NCBI GenBank assembly: GCA_024642805.1
Contig: JAHEAK010000070.1
Span: forward strand, 1 to 9,534
DNA: 9,534 nt
Source of the DNA: Kofleriaceae bacterium
GTDB taxonomy: Bacteria > Myxococcota_A > Polyangia > Haliangiales > Haliangiaceae
Direction of reading: 5' to 3'
The position numbers were made by a program, and so were the translations under genes. The notes below the pieces were generated by a model. It searched no databases and was not told where the DNA came from. It saw nothing but the letters and a program-made list of their open reading frames with translations. Shown here in pieces: positions 1 through 6,233 of this stretch; within the stretch, counting starts at the first letter, position 1; every line of letters starts with the position of its first letter.

Positions 1-231
1 GGTCTGGCGATGCCCTTCGATGGTGGCGCGCTCGCCGATGCGATCTCGACGACCGCCGTGTCGGAACGCGAGCTCAACACCTCCGCCTACTACCAAGGTC
101 GCGAACTGATGATCGCGCAGCGGCAACTGGACGCTAGTGGCAGTGCCATGCGCATCACCCAGATCGTTCGCTTCCTCGATGGCAGCAGTCTCGCCAACGT
201 CGGTCTGTACCGCAAGAACGCCACAGCCTGA
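1..231 (+). CDS. C-terminal end of an unidentified protein (5' truncated)
   Basis: The frame is open from the first base to the TGA at 229-231, so this is the last 76 residues of a gene that starts before the window. A Met at position 10 is probably internal. The visible segment has a short helical stretch rich in Ala, Ser and Thr, then a region (YYQGRELMIAQRQL and what follows) that alternates hydrophobic and polar residues like consecutive beta strands, ending GLYRK plus a short tail. There is no signal or membrane segment in the visible part. The short ending after a terminal strand would fit a small beta-barrel or lipocalin-like fold, but this is a guess and I do not recognise the family. 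A perfect 6-bp inverted repeat with a 3-nt loop (230-244) overlaps the stop codon. It lacks a T-run, so it is only a weak terminator candidate. The next gene is 230 nt away and may be transcribed separately. Confidence 0.6.
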   Translation, partial: GLAMPFDGGALADAISTTAVSERELNTSAYYQGRELMIAQRQLDASGSAMRITQIVRFLDGSSLANVGLYRKNATA

Positions 232-322
232 GCCTCGCAGGCTCCCGTCGAGCGAGCTTGCGTACAACCTGGGCACGGGCAAGGCGAGGGTCGCGCGCGC
301 CCACATCCCAAGGGGGCAGGTC

Positions 323-409
323 GGCAAGGCCCGGAAGGAGTTGGCGATGCCCGCGGCACAGGCAGGCAGGAGCTGGCAAGGCCCGCGGCACAGACTGGCA
401 GGAAGCAGC
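323..409. repeat. Degenerate ~32-bp tandem repeat in the 232-461 gap
   Basis: The 12-mer CCCGCGGCACAG occurs at 350-361 and again at 382-393, 32 bp apart. Each copy is followed by a GGCAGGA-containing segment. The 11-mer GGCAAGGCCCG occurs at 323-333 and 375-385. Together they give about two and a half imperfect copies of a purine-rich unit. No convincing gene is seen in 232-461. The open frames across it on both strands fit compositional bias. No function can be assigned; slippage debris or a protein-binding array are both possible. Confidence 0.6.
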
Positions 410-461
410 AGCCCTCGGCCAGTAAGTTGGCCATGGGTAACGAAGGTGTAATCTACGAAAC

Positions 462-2045
462 GTGATGAAGGGCAAATCAGCGTTTCCGATCTACGCGCTC
501 GCGGGCCTGGGTTGCGCACTGCTTGCAAGCTGGCCTAGCACGGCACATGCCGACAGAGTGCAGCGAGCACTCATTGTGTCCATGGAAGACCAGGAGGCTT
601 TCTTTCCTGTCGAGCCCAACAGCGGAGTGGCCGTGCAGCAAGCGGTGCGCATTCGCCATCCCATCCGACTCAAGCATCCCGTGACCGGCAAGTGGGTCAA
701 CGACGAGCTGCCAGTGGGCGAAGCGCGGGTCAGCATGGTGGGGGAGCACCTGGCCATGATCAAGCTCGGTGCGGTCTTGCGCGCTGAGGTGCAGATGGGC
801 GATGTGGTCGAGGTTCGAGTGCCTGGTGTGGCCCAGCCACAGGTGACGGTCAAGAAGATCGATCGTGAGCCCATACCGGTCGGCGACGCTGACACCGTCG
901 CGGTCCTCAACACCTGGCAGCGCACCTCCGGGCAGCGGATCGACACACGCATCGCCGCCTGGCGCGAGTTTCTAGACAGCAACCCCGAGACCAGGTACCG
1001 CGAGCGCATCGAGGCCGACCTGGTCACTCTCGAGGACATGCGCACACGAGAGCCGCAGACCCTGGTCTTCGACGATCCTGTGATCTCCGGTGTCGAGCAC
1101 CGCACGCCGCACACCGTCGATGCCGGCACCAATGTCGGGTTGGCCTTTGCCGTCGACAATCCAGGCGATGTCGTGGCTGCGTGGATTCATTATCGCCGCA
1201 GCGGCGACCCGAGCTTTCACCGCGCCGCTCTGCACAAGGATGGCGACGGCTATTTGCGCGGCAACATCAACAAGGAAGACGTGCTCTCTCCTGGACTCGA
1301 CTACTTCGTCGAGCTCGCCAACGCCAGTGGTCACTCAGGCTCGGCCATCGGCAGCCCCGATGATCCTCGGCACATCCGCGTGCAGAGCCAGAGCCTGCAA
1401 GCCCTGCGCGAGACACGCAACCGCTCGCGGGTCTCGGTCCTGGCCAGCTATCTCGACTATGCCACCTTCGACAAGCGCGCCAACAATGGCGAGTACACCG
1501 ACCAGTTCGCCGAGTTCGAGGCCGACTTCTTGTTTCGCCTGCGTCGTCCCATGCTCTACGGCATTCGCATCGGCATGGGCGTCATCAACGGTGAAGGTGG
1601 ATTCAAGGATCAGCCCGCGCCCGAGGTGGCGGGCTTCCAATACGGCTACACCGAGTTCGAGTTTCGCACCATGCCAACCCGCGCCTACCTCGCGCGCATC
1701 ATCGCCGGCCTCGGTCGCAACGGTCTAGGCTTTGGTGCTGAAGGGCGCGTTCGCTTCGGCGAGGAAGAGAAGAGCAACTTGAGCTTCGCTCTCTCGAGTT
1801 TAGAGGACGTCGGCTTTCTGTCGGAAGTCCGCATGCAGTGGGCGGCCTTGCAGCATGTTCCGCTCGGCTTCGCGGTCGGCGTGACCGATCAGCCCAACAA
1901 CGGCGATATCGGCGTGCGCCTCTCTGGCGACATCGGTTACCGCGCTCTCAGTTGGTTTCAACCGACGCTGCGCGTCTCGTATCAGGGACGCAGCGTTCAA
2001 CACTCTGGCCTAGGTGTCGGCCTGGGCATGGTCTTCGACTGGTAG
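462..2045 (+). CDS. Gene A: exported Ig-like plus beta-barrel outer-membrane protein, long form
   Basis: This 527-residue protein probably sits in the outer membrane. Residues 1-30 form a signal peptide with a signal peptidase I site (AHA|D). Cys18 is inside the hydrophobic core and lacks a proper lipobox. Residues 31-135 form a beta-rich module with Gly/Val-turn patterns (HPVTGK, GDVVEVRV) like short SH3-type or FlgT C-terminal-like domains. Residues 145-200 are helical (TRIAAWREFLDSNP). Residues 215-307 form an Ig-like domain with the motif DGDGYLRG and LDYFVEL. Residues 322-527 are alternating amphipathic strands ending in FDW, the terminal aromatic expected of a beta-barrel. It is a clear paralogue of gene C along its whole length, and its Ig and barrel parts match B and D. 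The start is GTG 462 or the adjoining ATG 465. Neither has a Shine-Dalgarno at normal spacing. It heads a tight four-gene block. The architecture is well supported; the function is unknown to me. Confidence 0.88.
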   Translation: MMKGKSAFPIYALAGLGCALLASWPSTAHADRVQRALIVSMEDQEAFFPVEPNSGVAVQQAVRIRHPIRLKHPVTGKWVNDELPVGEARVSMVGEHLAMIKLGAVLRAEVQMGDVVEVRVPGVAQPQVTVKKIDREPIPVGDADTVAVLNTWQRTSGQRIDTRIAAWREFLDSNPETRYRERIEADLVTLEDMRTREPQTLVFDDPVISGVEHRTPHTVDAGTNVGLAFAVDNPGDVVAAWIHYRRSGDPSFHRAALHKDGDGYLRGNINKEDVLSPGLDYFVELANASGHSGSAIGSPDDPRHIRVQSQSLQALRETRNRSRVSVLASYLDYATFDKRANNGEYTDQFAEFEADFLFRLRRPMLYGIRIGMGVINGEGGFKDQPAPEVAGFQYGYTEFEFRTMPTRAYLARIIAGLGRNGLGFGAEGRVRFGEEEKSNLSFALSSLEDVGFLSEVRMQWAALQHVPLGFAVGVTDQPNNGDIGVRLSGDIGYRALSWFQPTLRVSYQGRSVQHSGLGVGLGMVFDW

Positions 2046-2048
2046 GAG
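2044..2048 (+). promoter_or_regulatory. Ribosome binding site of gene B, overlapping the stop of gene A
   Basis: AGGAG lies 7 nt before ATG 2056 and shares two bases with the TAG stop of gene A. It fixes the start at 2056 rather than at the upstream GTG 2014, because a normal signal peptide begins at 2056. The overlap suggests translation of B is coupled to A. The same arrangement recurs between genes C and D. Confidence 0.8.
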
Positions 2049-2055
2049 CCTCGTC

Positions 2056-3162
2056 ATGCACATCCTAAGAATCACTTCTCTCGTCAGCGTGATCCTGTGT
2101 GCCGGTGCCGGCCTGGCCCTGGCCCAAGAGCAGGAATCCCTGGTCTATCACGTGCCCCTGGCCGATGCCTCGGTTGGTGAGGACATCACCGTCGTGGCCA
2201 ACGTCTCGGCCGGCTGGACCTCGAACCTGGAAATCCGCGTGCGAGCTCCCGATCAGCCCGGCTGGCAGAGCTTTCCTTTTGAGCGCAGCGGCGACGCAGA
2301 ATACGTGGCCGTCATTCCCGGGCAAGTGGTACAGCCGCCCGCCTTCGAGTACTTCATCGCGGGTACTGGCGAGGGCGGCTCGCGCACACACTTTGCCTCC
2401 GAAGCAGATCCGCAGCGCGTCTACGTCTACAAAGATGCCCTCGAGGAGGTCCGCGATCAGGAACTCAAGCGCTTCCGCGGGCGACGTGCGCAGATTCAAC
2501 TCTCCGGCGAGCTCGTCGACTTCGGTACCCGAAGCATCGTCGACCGCGCGACTGCCGAGGAGTATCAGGTCAAGGACTCGTACTATCGCATCGACACCAG
2601 CGTGAGTTACCGACTCATGCGCTACCCACTGCGAGCCTTGCGCTTTGGCTACAGTCGTCTGATCGGCACCACCCCTGCCACGGCACGCGGGGATGGCATT
2701 TGCTCGGGCGGCACACCGGAGAAGCCCTGTGACTTCAGCGCTGGCTATCGCGCCGGCGGCTGGGTGGAGACGCAGTGGCGCCTTAGTGATCTGCTCAACC
2801 TCGACACCCGCGCGCTCATTCAAGCCACGCCCACCGGCTTTGGTCTGGGTGGGCGAGGCGAGCTGCGCTTTGGCGACGACATCGGATCGCACTTCGCGGT
2901 CGGCATCGAGAGCATCACTGAAGTCGGCACCGCCAGCTATGTTCGACTCGGTTGGGCGACGGTCCCGCACTTTCCAATGGCGGCGACCATCGAGCTTAGC
3001 AACTACCCTTCCAGTCATCGCGACACGGGCGTGCGATTGCTCTACGACGTGGCCTATGACGTCGGCAATGGCCTGCGCCTTGGCGCCCGCGTCGGCTATC
3101 AGGCCCGCGATCAGGGAATCGGCGGCGCTGCCACCGGACTCAACGTCAGCTTTGACTTCTAG
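2056..3162 (+). CDS. Gene B: exported Ig-like plus beta-barrel outer-membrane protein, short form
   Basis: This 368-residue protein has a signal peptide cut at about residue 23 (ALA|Q). An Ig-like domain follows at about 28-126, with HVP, FERS, AVIPG, EYFIAG and HFASEADP. A polar linker (127-145) leads to a barrel of alternating strands from about 146 to the end, closing in FDF. It lacks the N-terminal module and helical segment found in A and C. Its closest relative in the window is gene D, which shares HVP, GW, FERS, an xIP motif, EYxI, HFxSE and the spacing between them. Cys216 and Cys225 sit in a long loop between two predicted strands and could form a disulfide on the outer face. The WATVPHFP strand (300-307) has counterparts in all four paralogues. 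It starts 10 nt after A and is probably co-transcribed and coupled. Outer-membrane location is well supported by the layout; the role is unknown. Confidence 0.87.
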   Translation: MHILRITSLVSVILCAGAGLALAQEQESLVYHVPLADASVGEDITVVANVSAGWTSNLEIRVRAPDQPGWQSFPFERSGDAEYVAVIPGQVVQPPAFEYFIAGTGEGGSRTHFASEADPQRVYVYKDALEEVRDQELKRFRGRRAQIQLSGELVDFGTRSIVDRATAEEYQVKDSYYRIDTSVSYRLMRYPLRALRFGYSRLIGTTPATARGDGICSGGTPEKPCDFSAGYRAGGWVETQWRLSDLLNLDTRALIQATPTGFGLGGRGELRFGDDIGSHFAVGIESITEVGTASYVRLGWATVPHFPMAATIELSNYPSSHRDTGVRLLYDVAYDVGNGLRLGARVGYQARDQGIGGAATGLNVSFDF

Positions 3163-3216
3163 TGATGCCGCTGATGAGCAAGCGAACTCCACTGCATCTC
3201 CTTCGTTACGAACTTC

Positions 3217-3220
3217 GAGG
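3217..3220 (+). promoter_or_regulatory. Ribosome binding site choosing the start of gene C
   Basis: GAGG lies 7 nt before ATG 3228. Three in-frame starts lie upstream (GTG 3162 overlapping the stop of B, ATG 3165, ATG 3174), but they lack a Shine-Dalgarno and would put a long charged stretch before the signal peptide. ATG 3228 gives a compact signal sequence. Confidence 0.65.
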
Positions 3221-3227
3221 ACTGAAC

Positions 3228-4949
3228 ATGTCAATCCCAACACCAAAGCTCAGTGCCCTGCTTGCGCTCAGCGTCGTCACCTTGCTGGCGACGCGCGCAG
3301 ACGCAAAGAACGTGGTCCTGGATATTCAAGATCAGGATATCTACATCGACATGGGCCATGACCAGGGGGTGGCCATCGGCAGCACCCTGACCCTCGAGCA
3401 CGTCATCAACGCTGTGCACCCGGTTACCAAGCAGCCGGTCCGCGACACCTTCCCCATCGGGGCCATGGAAGTCGTCAACGTCGGGCCGCAGACCTGCGTG
3501 GCTCACACCGATGCCCAGCTCTTCGCCAGGGTTCGCATCGGTGACGAGGTGAGCCTCGCCAGCAAAGCCGTCAGCTTCGAGGATCCCTGGCTTGCCCCTC
3601 GCTCGCAGGCCGACCGAGATCCGGGCCTCGCCGCTGACCTGAGCTGGCAGGAGTCGGTGGCGCAGGCCAAAGACAAGATCGCCTCCGAGGTAGAGATGCA
3701 GGCCATCTGGCAGAGCACACTCGGCCAGCCACTCGAGACACGTCTGGCCATCTGGAAGCAGTTCGTTTCCGACCAACCTCAGTCAGTGTTTGTCGGCACC
3801 GTATATCAGAATATATCTGAGCTAGAGAACCGAATCCGCACGGAAGCGGAGATGGCTGCGCTCACGCCTGAGGAGCAGCGCGCCAATGCGGCCCTGCGCC
3901 AGCTGTCGATTCTCACTGGCGTCGACTACCCCTCTGGGCGCCTGGCACAGAAGGCACCGCGCCGAAGCTACGAAGGCCAGGACATCGCCATTGCGCTCCT
4001 CATTCCCAATCCCTCCGGCATTCGCGAGGCCTGGCTCTACTATCGCGGCAGTTCCGAGGGCAGCTATGAGCGCGCGCCGATGGTCGTCGATGGCGACGGC
4101 TACCTGCGAGGGGTCATCCCTGGAAAAGCCGCCCGAGCGCCCGGAATGGACTACTTCGTGGAGCTTCTTCGTGGCGAGGATGTGGAACCGGTGCCCGGCC
4201 TAGGCACGACCTATTCACCCATGCGAGTCGATGTCGATGCCTCCGTCGAAGAGGAGCCGCCAGATCTCGTCGGTCACTCTCGCGTCACTCTCTTCATGGA
4301 CTACGTCGACTTCGATGGCTTCAGCAAGAGCTATGACGAGTACGTGCACGCCGAGATCGACTTCATGTACCGCTTCTACCGACCCATCTATGCCCTGCGT
4401 CTCGGCTTCGGGACCATGTCGGGCAAGGGCGGCCCAAAGGACGTCATCGACCTCGATCAAGACTGTCGCCTCGATGGCGTCTACCTGTGTCACAAGGTCG
4501 GCTACAACTATGCCTTTGCCGAGATTGAGGAGCGCCTCGGCGACCTCTTCGCGATCATGCTTCGCCTGCAATGGGGCAGCGTCTACAAGGACTCAACGCC
4601 GATGGAGGGCGTCGGGCGCGAGTTCTTCGATGCCTTTGGTGGGCGCGCCCGCATCCGTCTAGGACGGGAGCTGGAGAGCAACCTGGTGCTTGGCGTGGCC
4701 AAGACCCAGCGCTTGGGCCAGATGTACGAGGGTGCATTCACCTGGGACGTCATTCCCAACTTCCCGGTCGTGTTGGCGGTGCAGGTCACCGATCAACCGG
4801 TCTTGGAGGACTTCGGTGTTCGACTGATCTCCGATGTCGGCTGGCGACACTTCGATTGGGTCTACCCCTCGCTTCGCATTGCCTACCAGGCGCGCGACAT
4901 CGACCACGCAGGCCTCTCGGCTGGCCTGGCTGCAAACTTTGATTGGTAA
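3228..4949 (+). CDS. Gene C: exported Ig-like plus beta-barrel outer-membrane protein, long form
   Basis: This 573-residue protein is the second long member. The signal peptide ends near residue 26 (ADA|K). Residues 28-112 form a beta module with the pattern DIYIDMGHDQGVAIGS, HPVTKQPV and a closing RIGDEVSL. This resembles the small SH3-like domains at the C-terminus of FlgT-type periplasmic proteins (family resemblance from memory). A helical region follows (140-225), with TRLAIWKQFVSDQP matching the same element in gene A. The Ig-like domain (about 247-337) keeps DGDGYLRG and MDYFVEL. An acidic, proline-containing linker (338-347) precedes the barrel (about 350-573), which ends FDW exactly as in A. 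Cys413 and Cys421 fall in a barrel loop that A has in shorter form without cysteines. The protein is about 46 residues longer than A, mainly in the helical/linker region and this loop. It lies 65 nt after gene B and is probably in the same operon. No enzyme motif is visible. Confidence 0.88.
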   Translation: MSIPTPKLSALLALSVVTLLATRADAKNVVLDIQDQDIYIDMGHDQGVAIGSTLTLEHVINAVHPVTKQPVRDTFPIGAMEVVNVGPQTCVAHTDAQLFARVRIGDEVSLASKAVSFEDPWLAPRSQADRDPGLAADLSWQESVAQAKDKIASEVEMQAIWQSTLGQPLETRLAIWKQFVSDQPQSVFVGTVYQNISELENRIRTEAEMAALTPEEQRANAALRQLSILTGVDYPSGRLAQKAPRRSYEGQDIAIALLIPNPSGIREAWLYYRGSSEGSYERAPMVVDGDGYLRGVIPGKAARAPGMDYFVELLRGEDVEPVPGLGTTYSPMRVDVDASVEEEPPDLVGHSRVTLFMDYVDFDGFSKSYDEYVHAEIDFMYRFYRPIYALRLGFGTMSGKGGPKDVIDLDQDCRLDGVYLCHKVGYNYAFAEIEERLGDLFAIMLRLQWGSVYKDSTPMEGVGREFFDAFGGRARIRLGRELESNLVLGVAKTQRLGQMYEGAFTWDVIPNFPVVLAVQVTDQPVLEDFGVRLISDVGWRHFDWVYPSLRIAYQARDIDHAGLSAGLAANFDW

Positions 4950-4953
4950 GGAG
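4948..4953 (+). promoter_or_regulatory. Ribosome binding site of gene D, overlapping the stop of gene C
   Basis: AAGGAG overlaps the TAA stop of gene C by two bases and lies 6 nt before ATG 4960. It supports the 4960 start over the upstream in-frame ATG 4834, which lies inside gene C and would precede the signal peptide with 42 residues of out-of-frame C sequence. Translational coupling with C is likely. Confidence 0.82.
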
Positions 4954-4959
4954 CTACGC

Positions 4960-6114
4960 ATGCACACGACAAGGACACTTCTACTGGTGCTGGCGCTTCT
5001 GGTCTTCGGCGCGCCGGCGGCGCTCGCCCAACCCGGCGATGATCAGCCGATTTCCCCCTACGGCGATGACGAACCCACGGCTGATAGCTCTGGGCCCAAG
5101 CCGCCCAAGGCCACAGCCAAGGCGCCGGCTCCCGCCGAACCCGATGTGCCGCCCGATCACGCGGTGATTCGGCATGTGCCTCCGACCGAGGCCGAGGCGG
5201 GTAGCAAGCTCAAGCTCATCGCCGTCATCGAGAACGGCTGGGTCGAGGATGGTCTCGTCGCCAACTACCGAGTCACGGGCACCGCGGAGTACACCAGCGT
5301 CGACTTCGAGCGCTCCAGTGCCGGTGGCTATTTCGCGTTGATACCGGCGCGCGACATCGGTCGAGAAGGTGTCGAGTACTACATCACTGGACGCAAGACC
5401 GGTGCACTGCACTTTGGCTCGGCCGAGAATCCACACCCGGTTCGCGTCGAGCCGGCCACCGAAGATCGCTGGATCGAAGTGGAGCGTGCTCGGCTCGGTG
5501 ACTATCGCTACGCGGTCGACGCATCTCTCGAGTATTTCGACTTTGGTAACACCCATGGTCGCGATCGATTCGCGCGCGGTCATGTCGATTGGAGCCATCT
5601 CTTGGTCGATGAGCTCTACGCCATCAATCTCGGCTTTGCCTTTTTGCAGGGCGGAACGCCCTCGGGACTCATGGCTGATGCCGTCAACAACGATGCGCGC
5701 GTACGCTACGGCTATGGCGGCGTTCGATGGCGAATGGCCGACAAAGTGTGGGTCGACGGCAAGGCCATGATGGGCTTTGGTGAGAAAGGCTTTGCGGCCG
5801 GCGTCGGCGGTGCCCTCACGCTCGGCAACGACTGGCGAACAGCAGTGACCGTCGGTGGCGAGGCCATGACAGAACTGAGCTACAAGGCCTTCATTCGACT
5901 GCAGTGGGACACCGTGCCCGGCGTGCTCATGAGCGCAGAGGTGGCGACCACCAATCAGCCTGACGCCCAGATCGATGCCGGCTCGTACGTCGAGTACCGC
6001 ATTCGCTACCCCTTCACCAAAGCCATGGAGCTAGCCGGCTCGGTCAACTTTGCCGCGCGCGGCAACCGACCAGGCGGTTTTGGCGGCGGTCTGCACACCC
6101 GCTACATGTTCTGA
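4960..6114 (+). CDS. Gene D: exported Ig-like plus beta-barrel outer-membrane protein, short form
   Basis: This 384-residue protein has a signal peptide cut near residue 23 (ALA|Q). A low-complexity Pro/Ala/Lys/Asp linker (24-66) follows and is absent from gene B. An Ig-like domain (about 67-164) carries HVPPTEA, NGW, FERSS, ALIPA, EYYITG and HFGSAENP, each matching B in order. The barrel (about 183-384) has many Gly/aromatic alternations and ends RYMF, again a terminal Phe. The strand IRLQWDTVPG (312-321) and the NQP that follows match the same place in A, B and C. There are no cysteines in the mature protein, so the loop disulfide proposed for B and C is missing. It is the last gene of the block. 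Hairpins lie 18-87 nt past its stop and may end transcription. The N-terminal linker could let the Ig domain reach across the periplasm if it faces inward; this is inference. Confidence 0.87.
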   Translation: MHTTRTLLLVLALLVFGAPAALAQPGDDQPISPYGDDEPTADSSGPKPPKATAKAPAPAEPDVPPDHAVIRHVPPTEAEAGSKLKLIAVIENGWVEDGLVANYRVTGTAEYTSVDFERSSAGGYFALIPARDIGREGVEYYITGRKTGALHFGSAENPHPVRVEPATEDRWIEVERARLGDYRYAVDASLEYFDFGNTHGRDRFARGHVDWSHLLVDELYAINLGFAFLQGGTPSGLMADAVNNDARVRYGYGGVRWRMADKVWVDGKAMMGFGEKGFAAGVGGALTLGNDWRTAVTVGGEAMTELSYKAFIRLQWDTVPGVLMSAEVATTNQPDAQIDAGSYVEYRIRYPFTKAMELAGSVNFAARGNRPGGFGGGLHTRYMF

Positions 6115-6131
6115 GCGGGCGCCGATGCAAG

Positions 6132-6160
6132 AGGAGCGACGACCAGGGGTCATCGCTCCT
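6132..6160. terminator. Hairpin 1, possible bidirectional terminator
   Basis: AGGAGCGA pairs with TCGCTCCT (8 bp). After a C/A mismatch an inner GACC-AGG-GGTC stem continues, giving a 29-nt hairpin. It lies between the convergent ends of gene D and the minus-strand lipoprotein gene. No T-run follows on either strand, so intrinsic termination is plausible but not shown. It may act mainly as a REP-like element or mRNA 3' end stabiliser. Confidence 0.45.
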
Positions 6161-6233
6161 GCGCAGTGTTCTCATGGAGCGACGACCAGGGCCATCGCTC
6201 CTACGCAATGTTCTTAGGGAGCGACGACCAGGG
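6133..6233. repeat. 42-43 bp direct repeats, REP-like, running into the end of a coding sequence
   Basis: The 16-mer GGAGCGACGACCAGGG occurs three times, at 6133-6148, 6176-6191 and 6218-6233. The first two copies are complete units of 43 and 42 bp with matching tails (GCGCAGTGTTCTCAT against ACGCAATGTTCTTAG), and each contains a hairpin. The third is only the left arm and lies inside the minus-strand lipoprotein gene, where it encodes the last residues (LVVAP) just before the stop at 6214-6216. Read on the minus strand, copy 2 begins GTAGGAGCGA and copy 1 GCAGGAGCGA. This recalls REP elements, whose heads carry GTAG-type tetranucleotides. No RAYT transposase is present in the window. Slippage duplication of a gene end is the alternative origin. 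Confidence 0.8.
6176..6201. terminator. Hairpin 2, second copy of the convergent hairpin
   Basis: GGAGCGA pairs with TCGCTCC (7 bp) around a GACCAGGGCCA-type loop that can form a few further inner pairs (inner GGCC is partly self-complementary). It repeats hairpin 1 at a 43-bp offset. On the minus strand it directly follows the stop codon of the lipoprotein gene, beginning 12 nt downstream, which is the expected place for a terminator. There is no T-run. Confidence 0.45.

Noticed and set aside
90..434. Overlapping open frames on both strands through the 232-461 gap
   Set aside because: They cross the end of the upstream gene and the degenerate repeats, are Arg/Pro/Ala/Cys-rich without a fold signature, and lack Shine-Dalgarno sites.
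462..560. Gene A as a lipoprotein through Cys18
   Set aside because: The residues before Cys18 (GLG) are a poor lipobox, and the hydrophobic core continues past it to a good signal peptidase I site at AHA.
491..1159. 222-residue minus-strand open frame
   Set aside because: Antisense to gene A; its Ser/Thr/Arg-rich translation is typical of a shadow frame and lacks any export or fold signature.
2065..3246. 393-residue open frame on the minus strand
   Set aside because: It lies wholly antisense to gene B and its spacer. Gene B has a signal peptide, Shine-Dalgarno, paralogue in gene D and barrel ending, whereas the antisense translation has no recognisable domain and is explained by GC-rich codon bias.
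6133..6233. CRISPR array
   Set aside because: There are only two full units and a half unit, the units are adjacent hairpin-bearing copies with no unique spacers, and no cas genes are nearby.
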